A stretch of DNA of 64,000 nucleotides from Flavobacterium gyeonganense (lineage in GTDB: Bacteria; Bacteroidota; Bacteroidia; Flavobacteriales; Flavobacteriaceae): assembly GCF_029625295.1 (NCBI RefSeq), contig NZ_CP121112.1, forward strand, positions 1,860,001 to 1,924,000, in the 5' to 3' direction. The position numbers and the translations under genes are program-made. Below the pieces are notes generated by a model. The model did no database searches. It was not told where the DNA came from and saw only the letters and a program-made list of their open reading frames with translations. Position 1 is the stretch's first letter. Each line of letters starts with the position of its first letter. Shown one piece after another: positions 1-7,704 of this stretch.

Positions 1-89
1 TTTTGTCATTTGTTCTATTTTTTTACAAATATAGAGTCAACACATTAATAATTTTAATTATTTTTGTTTACCTATTTATAATATATGTT

Positions 90-983
90 ATGATTAATTT
101 GGAATGGCTGCGAACATTCAGCGCTATATATGAATGCAAGAATATAACAGAAGCATCAATCAAATTAAATATGACCCAGCCTGGAGTTAGCAAACATTTA
201 TCTGCCCTGGAAAGCCATATTGGAAAAAAACTATTTGAAAGAACTACCCGGAAATTAGCACCTACCGAATATGGAAAATTTTTATATTCACAAATCAACA
301 ATCCATTAAGTGAATTAGAAAAAGTAGAATATTATTCAGGTCAAAGAGCAAAAAAACAACGATCTGCCATAACAATTGGCTGTACTACAGACTTTTTCAG
401 GAAAGAGTTAATACATCATATTTATACTTTTGACATGTATATAGTGATCCAATTTGGAAATGAAAAAGAATTGATCGAAGCTCTTGAAATGGAAAAAATT
501 CAATTATTGGTCGGAATAAAAAAACACGATACTTACGACCATCAATTCACATACCTAAAGAATGAAGAGTTAGAATTAATTTGCTCCAATTCTATTGTTA
601 TTCCGGAGAATATTGAAAAAAATGATACGCAATTCATCACATGGCTTCAAAAACAAACCTGGTTTACCTATGACAATAACCAAAATGATATAAAAAAATT
701 CTGGGATTCCAGATTTAATACTAGTCCCAGAATAGTCCCAAGATATATTTTACCCTCTTATCTGGACATAATAGAAGCTTTAAAAAATAATAGCGGATTT
801 AGTATAGTTCCTAAACATTTATGTGATGAAGAGTTAGACAAAAATTTAATTAAAACACCCATTAAATCTTCTAAAATAATAGAGCAAAAACTATTTTATT
901 CATTCAAGCTGAAGAATAACAACCTGAAAGAAATTAACCTTTTTATAGAGAAGATGGAAAAAACTAATTTACCACCTAATTAA
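90..983 (+). CDS. LysR-family transcriptional regulator
   Basis: This is a 297-residue protein when started at the ATG at 90. The N-terminus reads MINLEWLRTFSAIYECKNIT and continues into a LysR winged helix-turn-helix (roughly residues 4-63), with the typical TQPGVSKHLSALE recognition segment and a KLFERTTRKLAPTEYG wing. The rest (about 90-297) fits the LysR effector-binding domain but is divergent and gives no ligand. The frame stays open upstream to a TTG at 3, but that stretch encodes a hydrophobic tail unlike any LysR N-terminus, so I reject it. LysR proteins usually act on a divergent neighbour. The upstream neighbour lies outside the window and the downstream side is a 343-bp intergenic region, so no target can be named. 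Family call is firm; the regulon is unknown. Confidence 0.9.
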   Translation: MINLEWLRTFSAIYECKNITEASIKLNMTQPGVSKHLSALESHIGKKLFERTTRKLAPTEYGKFLYSQINNPLSELEKVEYYSGQRAKKQRSAITIGCTTDFFRKELIHHIYTFDMYIVIQFGNEKELIEALEMEKIQLLVGIKKHDTYDHQFTYLKNEELELICSNSIVIPENIEKNDTQFITWLQKQTWFTYDNNQNDIKKFWDSRFNTSPRIVPRYILPSYLDIIEALKNNSGFSIVPKHLCDEELDKNLIKTPIKSSKIIEQKLFYSFKLKNNNLKEINLFIEKMEKTNLPPN

Positions 984-1068
984 ATTAGTTTTTAAGAACA
1001 CAACTGAATTAGTATGAATATTAGCAACCCCATCTGGCGCTCATTTTAGCATGAAACGATAATCATTT

Positions 1069-1183
1069 GGGCGTGCCACCATCCCGGCAAGAGGCCCAAC
1101 ATGCTTTGCGGTTATTCGTCCTCTTACCGGCATGCTGTCAGGCTGTCCGCGTTACTTCGGTAACCTGCTCCCATCCTTCACGC
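1069..1183. repeat. GC-rich structured intergenic element
   Basis: Within the AT-rich 984-1326 gap lies a sharply GC-rich block bounded by GGGCGTG (1069-1075) and CACGC (1179-1183). It can fold. CCGGCAAGAGG (1084-1094) pairs with CCTCTTACCGG (1120-1130) at 10 of 11 positions, and GTTAC-TTCG-GTAAC (1151-1164) is a perfect hairpin with a TTCG tetraloop. From memory, similar blocks (GGGCGTKCC, GGCTGTCCGC, CCCATCC then CACGC) recur in intergenic regions of many Bacteroidota genomes. I know no established name or function. It could be a structured RNA, a REP-like repeat or a remnant of a mobile element. The remaining gap (984-1068 and 1184-1326) shows no gene. Confidence 0.55.
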
Positions 1184-1305
1184 GGGCACAAGAACATTTT
1201 TGTAAGTTTGAGGTTGTTATTTTTTTATATTTGGAAGAAGTAAAAACTTCGTGTATGCATCCAGTTTTAGTAGTTTGTTACTATTTTGTTACGGACATAC
1301 GTTAA

Positions 1306-2210
1306 TTAGCTATAATTCAAATCAACATGGGAAATAAAATATTTGATACTATTTTATTGAGAAAGATTGAAAACTTTGTATCTACTTTTGGAGAAGACAG
1401 CAATTCTATTTTTAAACTTAACGAGAAACTTATCCATCCGGCAGAATATGGAAAATATAGAGAAAATGCACTAAAAGATTTGTTACAAGTCTTGACTAAG
1501 TTTAAAGTGTCAGATGGCTTTGTAATTACCTCAAATGAAAAAGTAAGTACTCAATGTGACGTTGTTGTTTATGATAATTTAGATTTTCCAGTTTTAGAGA
1601 ATAATTTAGCACAGTTTTTTTCAATTGAAAGTGTTATTTCGATTGGAGAAGTTAAATCTACTTTGAACAAAGCTCAATTTAAAAGTGCTTTGAGAAAACT
1701 TGCTGAGAACAAAAAACTTTCTGAAAACATCAATGGAAAACCAAAATTAAAAGTAATATATGGCGACGAATATAATTCCCCAATTTCGTTTTTAGTTTGT
1801 AAGAACTTAAAATTCGAACTGGAAAAAATTGATTATGATGAGATCTATAAGGGGATTCCAAAAATATATTGGCATAATTTAATTCTTATAGTAGATCAAG
1901 GATTAAGTAACTATACTTTTGCAACCAAGAACTTTTCGGAATCAGATAAATCAGAATTCGTTTCCAATGGAGGTAATATAAATTTAGTATCATTTTTCCC
2001 TAATAAATTTTATACTTATAACAATACAACTTATGAATGTAATACAAACTTCCTAAAAGTTGATGACCAGGATCAGTTTAAGCATATAAAAATGTTCATA
2101 ACTGGATTTTCTCAAGCAATTTTATATAAAACCATATTTCAAACGCAAATTGTGCATTACATGAATTACGAAGTACAAAAGTTATTTCAAACTTGATAAA
2201 CTATAGCTAA
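1306..2210. repeat. 9-bp inverted repeat flanking the DUF6602-type gene
   Basis: TTAGCTATA at 1306-1314, just before the start codon at 1327, is the exact reverse complement of TATAGCTAA at 2202-2210, just after the stop codon at 2196. Nothing else lies between the two copies except the nuclease-like gene. The arrangement resembles the ends of a gene cassette or small insertion, but nine bases in AT-rich DNA can also pair by chance, and I saw no target-site duplication. Confidence 0.3.
1327..2196 (+). CDS. DUF6602-type protein with PD-(D/E)XK nuclease-like core
   Basis: This 289-residue protein matches the DUF6602 layout as I recall it: an N-terminal helix, then HPAEYGKYRENALKDLL (about 37-53), then STQCDVVVYD (74-83), then ESVISIGEVKSTL (101-113). 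The spacing of Asp78, Glu108 and Lys110 is that of a PD-(D/E)XK restriction-endonuclease-like active site (D...ExK). The catalytic fold is inferred from this motif and no activity is shown. Family members are often found singly in accessory DNA; here too it stands alone, with no methylase, helicase or toxin-antitoxin partner. It follows a GC-rich structured element and is flanked by a 9-bp inverted repeat, suggesting arrival as a cassette. A role in defence is plausible but inferred. Confidence 0.75.
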   Translation: MGNKIFDTILLRKIENFVSTFGEDSNSIFKLNEKLIHPAEYGKYRENALKDLLQVLTKFKVSDGFVITSNEKVSTQCDVVVYDNLDFPVLENNLAQFFSIESVISIGEVKSTLNKAQFKSALRKLAENKKLSENINGKPKLKVIYGDEYNSPISFLVCKNLKFELEKIDYDEIYKGIPKIYWHNLILIVDQGLSNYTFATKNFSESDKSEFVSNGGNINLVSFFPNKFYTYNNTTYECNTNFLKVDDQDQFKHIKMFITGFSQAILYKTIFQTQIVHYMNYEVQKLFQT

Positions 2211-2390
2211 CACTCGCTACAATAGATTTTAGACAATTAATTGACTTAATGAAAAGTTAGTTTTACATTTGAGATGAATTGGCAAATTCTAAAAAGGGAA
2301 ATTAATTAATACCAACTCTTATCCTCCGAAATCTTCTTTAAAAAAAGGAAGTTTTTAAAAGTCTGATCATTCTATGAAGTCTTCACTGAA

Positions 2391-2585
2391 TTAAGAATTT
2401 CTTTTTCGAGTTGGATATACCTTCTGTTTAAAATTAGTGATTTCATCTTTCAATTTATTGTTAGCATTATTAAGTAGTTCATTTTGATGTTTCATGATAT
2501 TTAATAAATCATGCATCGCATTTAAATTTTCCAATTGCACAGAAACGATTTGTTCCAAATCGGCTTTAGTATACCTTCTACTCAT
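2391..2585 (-). CDS. small coiled-coil protein
   Basis: This 64-residue protein is highly charged and helical, with a likely coiled coil over about residues 8-54 (QIVSVQLENLNAMHDLLNIM followed by a QNELLNNANNKL stretch) and a basic C-terminal tail ending KRNS. I recognise no domain. It starts at 2585 with a TAnnTTTG-type box on the minus strand (2624-2631) about 40 bases upstream, which supports it being a real gene. It is divergent from the XRE regulator at 2723, separated by 137 bp, so that regulator may control it. There is no signal peptide or membrane segment, so it should be cytoplasmic. It may mediate oligomerisation. Confidence 0.6.
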   Translation of the reverse strand: MSRRYTKADLEQIVSVQLENLNAMHDLLNIMKHQNELLNNANNKLKDEITNFKQKVYPTRKRNS

Positions 2586-2623
2586 AATGTAAGCTTTAAA
2601 AATAATTCTTTAGACTTTCTAAA

Positions 2624-2631
2624 CAAATATA
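2624..2631 (-). promoter_or_regulatory. -7 box for the small coiled-coil gene
   Basis: On the minus strand this reads TATATTTG, matching the Bacteroidota sigma-70 consensus TAnnTTTG. It lies about 40 bases before the start codon at 2585. No clear -33 element was picked out. Confidence 0.4.
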
Positions 2632-2722
2632 ATGATATTCTATATAAATACAAGATAAAAATTTAGATATTCTATACTTTTCTTTAATCAAACTATATTT
2701 ACGGATATAAATTCGAAATCTT

Positions 2723-2938
2723 ATGACTCCTTTAGGACTATATCTTACCAAGAAATCTGTGAATAGAGCAATGGTTTCCAGACGATCCGGAATCAGTCAG
2801 GCCCGATTGTCTCAATTGACTTCAAATGAATCAACAAAACTCAGAGCAGATGAATTGTATTTGATTGCTTTGGCCATTGATATTGATCCCGGTGAAATGT
2901 TTAAAGAAGTATTTAGTGATTTGAAACTGAAAAAATAA
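2723..2938 (+). CDS. XRE-family helix-turn-helix regulator
   Basis: This is a 71-residue protein that is almost entirely one Cro/C1-type helix-turn-helix domain. Residues about 6-30 carry the first helices (LTKKSVNRAMVSRRSGIS), the recognition helix is QARLSQLTSNESTKLRADEL, and the domain ends with IALAIDIDPGEMFKEVF. There is no effector or dimerisation domain, so it is a minimal DNA-binding protein. It is divergent from the coiled-coil gene at 2391-2585; stand-alone XRE proteins commonly regulate themselves and a divergent neighbour, which is the best guess here. The next gene downstream (2975) begins 36 bases after the stop and may be co-transcribed. Confidence 0.85.
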   Translation: MTPLGLYLTKKSVNRAMVSRRSGISQARLSQLTSNESTKLRADELYLIALAIDIDPGEMFKEVFSDLKLKK

Positions 2939-2974
2939 ATATTATAATCCTGTACTCAAAATCAGTATTGAAAA

Positions 2975-3253
2975 ATGAATTTTAAAAATCTAACTGCCAG
3001 CCAAAAAAACAGCTTAAAAACTTTGGCATTTTATTTAGTTTACGTTTTAATCGCATCCATTCTTTTTTATGTACTCCCTAGTGGAATCTGTGCGCCTGGA
3101 CCAAATGCAATATTAATTTTGTTGGCACCATTTGTAGTTGGAATATTTACAATAGTTAATTTGATAAAAACATTTCTCAATAAGGAGCATTTAAGTTCAT
3201 TGATTATCCATTTCTCTATTTTGATTATTTTACTCATTTTGATAAATCAATAA
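2975..3253 (+). CDS. small integral membrane protein of unknown function
   Basis: This 92-residue protein has three predicted membrane-spanning segments, roughly residues 15-35 (LAFYLVYVLIASILFYVLP), 43-63 (AILILLAPFVVGIFTIVNLI) and 73-91 (LSSLIIHFSILIILLILI). The only soluble parts are a short Lys-rich N-terminus and brief loops. I recognise no family. It lies 36 bp after the XRE regulator on the same strand and before thiL, which has its own promoter-like box. A link with the XRE gene is possible, but nothing in the sequence specifies a role. Confidence 0.65.
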   Translation: MNFKNLTASQKNSLKTLAFYLVYVLIASILFYVLPSGICAPGPNAILILLAPFVVGIFTIVNLIKTFLNKEHLSSLIIHFSILIILLILINQ

Positions 3254-3290
3254 TCGGGCTCCGTTTATAGTTATTCCACCATCAACTTTG

Positions 3291-3298
3291 TACCTTTG
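3291..3298 (+). promoter_or_regulatory. -7 box for thiL
   Basis: TACCTTTG matches the Bacteroidota TAnnTTTG -7 element and lies 29 bases before the thiL start at 3328. A T-rich stretch around 3263 could serve as the -33 element. Confidence 0.5.
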
Positions 3299-3327
3299 CA
3301 GCTTACAAACTTTGGAACTTTAGAAAC

Positions 3328-4374
3328 ATGATCGAAGATAAAAACCCACAACGTACCAGTATAGCGCAATTAGGCGAGTTTGGTTTAATAGAACATTTAA
3401 CCAAAAATTTTGATGTAAAACAAGAGTCGACTTTAAAAAGCATTGGCGATGACGCAGCTGTCCTTGATTTCAAGGATAAAAAAGTAGTCGTTTCAACCGA
3501 TTTACTAATTGAAGGCGTGCATTTTGATCTGGCTTACATGCCATTGAAACACCTAGGATACAAATCTGTTGTAGTGAATGTCTCTGACATTTGTGCCATG
3601 AATGCAAAACCAACGCAAATAACGGTTTCTGTAGCCGTTTCTAACCGCTTTCCACTAGAAGCCTTAGAAGAATTATTTGAAGGGATTACACGCGCTGCGA
3701 ATGAGTATAAAGTAGATGTAATTGGCGGAGACACGACCTCATCTCAAAAAGGGCTAATCATAAGTATCACAGCAATTGGTGAAGCTGATGCGGATGAAAT
3801 CGTGTACAGAAGCGGAGCTAAACAAACCGACTTATTGGTTGTAACCGGAGATATTGGTGCCGCTTATATGGGATTGCAGGTGCTGGAACGCGAAAAACAG
3901 GTTTTTCAGGTAAACCCAAACAATCAGCCGGATTTAGATCCTTACACTTATTTGGTCGAAAGACAATTAAAACCGGAAGCGCGAAAAGATGTCCGGACGC
4001 TTTTACATGCTCTTGAAATAAAACCAACCTCAATGATTGATATTTCTGACGGACTTTCATCTGAAATCATTCATTTGTGTAAGCAGTCAAAAGTGGGCTG
4101 TAACTTATACGAAGACAAACTGCCACTCGATCCTCAGTTTATTTCGACCTGCGAAGAATTTAATATTGACAGCACAACTGTTGCTATTAATGGCGGTGAA
4201 GATTATGAACTGCTGTTTACAATCGATATTAATGATTTTGACAAAATAAAAGGAAATCCAAACTTCTCCATAATTGGCCACATGACAGATGAAAGTGAAG
4301 GAATTCATCTGGTGACAAGAGCGAATACTAAAATCGCTTTAAAAGCAAGAGGCTGGGATGCCATGAGTGAGTAA
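3328..4374 (+). CDS. thiL: thiamine-monophosphate kinase
   Basis: This 348-residue protein phosphorylates thiamine monophosphate to thiamine pyrophosphate with ATP, the last step of thiamine cofactor synthesis in bacteria. It has the full AIR-synthase-like (PurM) two-domain layout. The N-terminal half shows GEFGLIEHLTK, SIGDDAAVLDF (about 43-53), STDLLIEGVHFD and VIGGDTTSS, which hold the metal-binding aspartates. The C-terminal half has TGDIGAAYMGLQ, SMIDISDGLSSEI (about 236-248) and INGGEDYELLFTI. Length is normal for the family. It stands alone, with no thi operon beside it, and is followed by a strong bidirectional terminator shared with the convergent response regulator. No TPP riboswitch was seen upstream. 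Confidence 0.97.
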   Translation: MIEDKNPQRTSIAQLGEFGLIEHLTKNFDVKQESTLKSIGDDAAVLDFKDKKVVVSTDLLIEGVHFDLAYMPLKHLGYKSVVVNVSDICAMNAKPTQITVSVAVSNRFPLEALEELFEGITRAANEYKVDVIGGDTTSSQKGLIISITAIGEADADEIVYRSGAKQTDLLVVTGDIGAAYMGLQVLEREKQVFQVNPNNQPDLDPYTYLVERQLKPEARKDVRTLLHALEIKPTSMIDISDGLSSEIIHLCKQSKVGCNLYEDKLPLDPQFISTCEEFNIDSTTVAINGGEDYELLFTIDINDFDKIKGNPNFSIIGHMTDESEGIHLVTRANTKIALKARGWDAMSE

Positions 4375-4393
4375 TTTTAAAAATTTCAAATAA

Positions 4394-4441
4394 AAAAATT
4401 CCAAATTCCAACGCTACAAAATATTGGAATTTGGAATTTTT
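4394..4441. terminator. bidirectional terminator between thiL and the response regulator
   Basis: An 18-bp perfect stem (4394-4411 with 4424-4441) has a 12-base loop and A/T runs on both sides. It lies between the convergent genes ending at 4374 (+) and 4460 (-), so it can serve both. Confidence 0.85.
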
Positions 4442-4459
4442 ATTTTTTTGGATTTTACT

Positions 4460-5152
4460 TTAAAAAAGTCCCTTGTTTTTGGCTTCTTTTACCAAATCAT
4501 CGTCTGAATCCGTTTTTATTTTGAGAAGCTCTTTAAGTCCTTTTTTTCGTCTTTTTATGGCATTGATAGAAATAGGAATATAATGCGGCATTTCTTCTTC
4601 AGAAGTTCCTTTAGACAAATGAAATAAAATCTGTTTATCGAATTCATCAACTTCAATAGCATTATGAAGTGACTGGTTGAGCATTTTCTGAACGGACTGG
4701 CTATAATATTTGTCGCTTTTAATTACTTTATCAAAAGCAAAAAGCAATTCATCAAATGTCAGGTCATTTTTAATAATCAGGCCATTGGGCTGTATAGTAC
4801 GGATGATGGTTTTAATTTTGAGCAATTCGGTATACATGGTCAGCAGGATAATCTTGCAGTTTGGCATGTATTCCAGAATTAGTTTTGCTATATCCTCTCC
4901 TGAAAAAATTTCTTTTTCATCATAAGCGGGCATGCTGATATCTAAAAATGCAATATCGAAAGGAATAGTTTCAGGGTTTGTAATAATTTCATAAGCCGAT
5001 TTACAATCTTTGGCCTGCGAAATCAAAAATTCATAGCTTTCCGGATTATAACGTGTTATAGCATTTTTATAACCCTCAATAATAAACGGATGGTCGTCTA
5101 CAATTAAAATATTGCTTGTTTGCTTAAGCGATGGTGGTAAATCAGCTTTCAT
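4460..5152 (-). CDS. NarL/FixJ-like response regulator
   Basis: This is a 230-residue cytoplasmic regulator. The receiver domain (about 14-145) has the acidic pair Asp19/Asp20 in NILIVDDHPF, phospho-acceptor Asp71 in AFLDISMP, a Thr in ILLTMY and the conserved Lys in LIIKND. The C-terminal part (about 165-225) is a divergent helix-turn-helix (FDKQILFHLSKGTSEEEMPH, then ISINAIKRRKKGLKELL), resembling the LuxR/GerE type. Its start overlaps the end of the kinase gene by 11 bp, so the two are translationally coupled, and the kinase at 5142-7187 is surely its partner. The receiver is longer than usual between the Asp71 and Thr segments (AYDEKEIFSG insertion). Target genes are unknown. Confidence 0.9.
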   Translation of the reverse strand: MKADLPPSLKQTSNILIVDDHPFIIEGYKNAITRYNPESYEFLISQAKDCKSAYEIITNPETIPFDIAFLDISMPAYDEKEIFSGEDIAKLILEYMPNCKIILLTMYTELLKIKTIIRTIQPNGLIIKNDLTFDELLFAFDKVIKSDKYYSQSVQKMLNQSLHNAIEVDEFDKQILFHLSKGTSEEEMPHYIPISINAIKRRKKGLKELLKIKTDSDDDLVKEAKNKGLF

Positions 5153-7187
5153 TATGAATTTTATTTATTTTTTGATCTATTGGTATCTTTACCAAAATAG
5201 CAGTTCCTTCACCCTTTGTCGAGTTTATTTCGACATTTCCGTCACATTCTGCTGTTCTGTAAATTATATTTTGCAGCCCAATTCCTTTTTTGGTTTTATG
5301 GGCATTAAACCCTATTCCATCATCGGATATTGATAAAACTAAATAATTGATTTCGCTTTTAAATTCAACAGTAATTGTTTTCGCCCTTGCATATTTATTA
5401 CAATTCTGAAGTGCTTCCTGAATTATTCTGTATAAATTAATTTTGACGACATTGCTTACCAGGTCCCATTTGATATTAGAATCAATATTATAAACCAGTT
5501 TGGTATTGAATGTATTGGTCTGGTTTTGAAACAGCTTTTCTAAAATCGCAACAAAATTATTAATCAACCCGGATTTTTCCTTATTCAGATCATGCGAAAT
5601 TTCCCGTATGTCCTGTTCTATTTCTTTTAACTCAAGCAGGTATTTTTTTCTTTTATCAGCAGCAGTTTCTTCATCTAATTTATCAAGGCTGTCTAAACTG
5701 ATCCTGACACCAAACATTCTTCCTAAAACTCCATCGTGCAGCTCTTGGGCTACTTTTTTCTTTTCCCTGATTCGCATGGTTTCGATTGCGTTTTGCTGCG
5801 AAATCATCAAATTATAGATATCCTCGTTTGCAATTTGCTGTTGCTGCTTGAAAAGCAATTCCCTGTTTCTTGCCTGCTGTGTTTTGTAAATGTATAAAAA
5901 CAAACCTATCAGCGAAAGAACACAAAAAACATACACCAAAGTCCTGTTCTGTATTTCTAAACTCGAATTTTCGCTTTTTATTTCATTTGTTTCATATTCT
6001 ATTCGTGTAAATTTATCCCCCATTTTACGTTCAGCCATTTGCAGACTGTCATTTATGCGAATATAATCTTCTGAAAATTTTGAAGCTTTTTTGGGATGAA
6101 TTAAAGATAACTGCTTCAAAGCGGCCAGTACATTACGATAATTTTTAGTGCGTTTTGAAACTATAAGTGCCTGATTTGAATAGTGTAAAGCTTTAGCCGT
6201 ATCTTTCTTTGCTGCAAAGTACTCTGATAAATGCATTTTACTCGCTGTTATACCTGCTGTCAGCTTTAAACTATCCCTTATTTTAAGCGCTTTGTAAAAT
6301 AAACCAGGAAGCTCTTTGCTTTGATTTAATTTAAACTGCGAATACGCTAAATTATCCATCAGAATGGCATACAATTCAGGTTTTTGATTAAAGAGGTTTT
6401 TTTCTTTTAATCCTTCCTGAAAATAAAAATTAGCTTTTTTGTAATCGTTAAGGTTTTGATATACGAATCCAAGGTTGTTTAATGACGTTGCTTTTGACTG
6501 GAACTCAGCCGGAATGATCTTATCATCTATACTAGCAATCGCTTTATTATGAAATTCAATCGCCTTTTCATACTCGCCCAATTCATTGTATAGAATTCCC
6601 AGCAGGTTATAAGCCTCATATAAAATATCATTATTGTTTTTTCGCCTAATGACTCTTAAGGCATTGAAAATAGCCTTCTCACTGCCGTAAAAATCTCCTT
6701 CGTTATATTGCAGTAAAGCTTTGCTAAGTCTTGTTTTAGCTAAATTATAGTAGTCATTACTTGCTAAATATAGTTTTTCTGCTTTATAATAAAAGGCAAA
6801 TGCACTGTCTGAAGATGTTTGAGAGCTGTAATAATCCCCTAAATAAATATAAGCTTTAGACATTGAAACCGAATCCTTTGCTTTTTCAGCTTTTTCTAAG
6901 ACAATTTTAACGGTTTTATTATAGTTATTCCAATCTCTCATATTAAAATAACGATTGGCCACCTTGAAAAGATTAACCCTTTTCATTGAATCATCGGGCT
7001 GGCTCATAATCACTTCAAAAGCTTTTTGATTGTACTTTTGCTTTATCGCGACGGGTAGTTTGTATTCGTTAGCCAATGACAAATACAAATCAAGACTATC
7101 TCTTGACTGACTGGATACACGAGTGTTTTCATTTTGCTTTGTACAGCCAATAAAAAATAGAAGTAATATCAGATAGTTTTTTTTCAA
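5142..7187 (-). CDS. TPR-containing sensor histidine kinase (HisKA_3 family)
   Basis: This 681-residue protein starts with a lipoprotein-like signal (MKKNYLILLLFFIGCTKQN, lipobox Cys15), so the sensor part faces the periplasm. Residues about 30-390 form tetratricopeptide repeats (for example YEAYNLLGILYNELGEYEKA and ATSLNNLGFVYQNLNDYKKA). One membrane helix follows (LVYVFCVLSLIGLFLYIY, about 430-448). The kinase core has the HisKA_3 box KKVAQELHDGVLGRMFG with His484, and an HATPase_c domain with ISDDGIGFN and KKGIGLQNI. Such kinases pair with NarL-type regulators, and the next gene overlaps by 11 bp. The signal is unknown; TPR sensors often bind proteins or peptides. A terminator and a -7 box upstream show that it is transcribed separately from the small secreted protein gene at 7294. 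Confidence 0.93.
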   Translation of the reverse strand: MKKNYLILLLFFIGCTKQNENTRVSSQSRDSLDLYLSLANEYKLPVAIKQKYNQKAFEVIMSQPDDSMKRVNLFKVANRYFNMRDWNNYNKTVKIVLEKAEKAKDSVSMSKAYIYLGDYYSSQTSSDSAFAFYYKAEKLYLASNDYYNLAKTRLSKALLQYNEGDFYGSEKAIFNALRVIRRKNNNDILYEAYNLLGILYNELGEYEKAIEFHNKAIASIDDKIIPAEFQSKATSLNNLGFVYQNLNDYKKANFYFQEGLKEKNLFNQKPELYAILMDNLAYSQFKLNQSKELPGLFYKALKIRDSLKLTAGITASKMHLSEYFAAKKDTAKALHYSNQALIVSKRTKNYRNVLAALKQLSLIHPKKASKFSEDYIRINDSLQMAERKMGDKFTRIEYETNEIKSENSSLEIQNRTLVYVFCVLSLIGLFLYIYKTQQARNRELLFKQQQQIANEDIYNLMISQQNAIETMRIREKKKVAQELHDGVLGRMFGVRISLDSLDKLDEETAADKRKKYLLELKEIEQDIREISHDLNKEKSGLINNFVAILEKLFQNQTNTFNTKLVYNIDSNIKWDLVSNVVKINLYRIIQEALQNCNKYARAKTITVEFKSEINYLVLSISDDGIGFNAHKTKKGIGLQNIIYRTAECDGNVEINSTKGEGTAILVKIPIDQKINKIHNES

Positions 7188-7206
7188 TTCTGTCTTAAAA
7201 TTTACT

Positions 7207-7222
7207 CAAAAATACAAAACTA
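7207..7222 (-). promoter_or_regulatory. -7 boxes for the kinase/regulator operon
   Basis: Two adjacent minus-strand matches to TAnnTTTG occur: TAGTTTTG at 7222-7215 and TATTTTTG at 7214-7207. They sit between the terminator at 7244-7264 and the kinase start at 7187, where an operon promoter would be expected. Confidence 0.45.
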
Positions 7223-7243
7223 TACATTAGACATAAAGAAAAA

Positions 7244-7264
7244 GACCGTCTAATTTAGACGGTC
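7244..7264 (-). terminator. terminator of the small secreted protein gene
   Basis: GACCGTC...GACGGTC with an AT-rich loop is followed on the minus strand by a T-rich run. It lies 30 bases after the stop at 7294 and insulates the kinase operon. Confidence 0.75.
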
Positions 7265-7293
7265 CTTTCTATATTTAAATGAATTACAGCTAA

Positions 7294-7530
7294 TTAATCT
7301 ACTTTTCTGCTTTGTCCTGCTGACTGATTTCCGTCAATGCTTAGTTTTTGATTTGATAAATCAGAACCCATCATATCCACTTTTCTGCTTTGTCCTGCTG
7401 ACTGATTTCCATCAATACCAATTGTTGTATTGTTTACTATAATATCATTAGTAGTTTTTGCAGAAGTATTAAAAGAAGTTAATACCATTACTAAAGAAAA
7501 TAATCCAGTTGTTAAAGCTAATTTTTTCAT
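7294..7530 (-). CDS. small secreted protein with duplicated 14-residue motif
   Basis: This is a 78-residue precursor. Residues 1-24 are a clear Sec signal peptide (MKKLALTTGLFSLVMVLTSF, then NTSA). The mature part is about 54 residues and contains IDGNQSAGQSRKVD twice, at 39-52 and again as the very last residues 65-78, separated by MMGSDLSNQKLS. The two DNA copies differ at only two positions, so the duplication is recent or held by selection. There are no cysteines and no lipobox. It has its own terminator and lies between a TPR histidine kinase operon and a LytTR regulator gene, all on the minus strand. I recognise no family. A secreted peptide signal or a small surface protein are both possible, and neither is shown. 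Confidence 0.75.
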   Translation of the reverse strand: MKKLALTTGLFSLVMVLTSFNTSAKTTNDIIVNNTTIGIDGNQSAGQSRKVDMMGSDLSNQKLSIDGNQSAGQSRKVD

Positions 7531-7704
7531 GATTGTCGAGTTTTATATTGTTATACTTTTTTACTTTTTTTATCCCGTTTTGTTCGGAATTCTTTGGTAA
7601 AACTAAACAGTAAAGCGCAACAATCACCTCAAAAAAAGGCATTTATGGTCAATGCTATCCGTTCATTAGTGAATGGACAGCAAATCAGGGCAGATGGTTT
7701 TATT

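Noticed and set aside
3..89. Upstream extension of the LysR gene from a TTG at 3
   Set aside because: It encodes a hydrophobic tail before the conserved helix-turn-helix; LysR proteins start at MINLEWLRTF-like sequence, so the ATG at 90 is used.
1327..2196. Restriction-modification system around the nuclease-like gene
   Set aside because: No methyltransferase or specificity subunit is nearby; only the D...ExK motif supports a nuclease.
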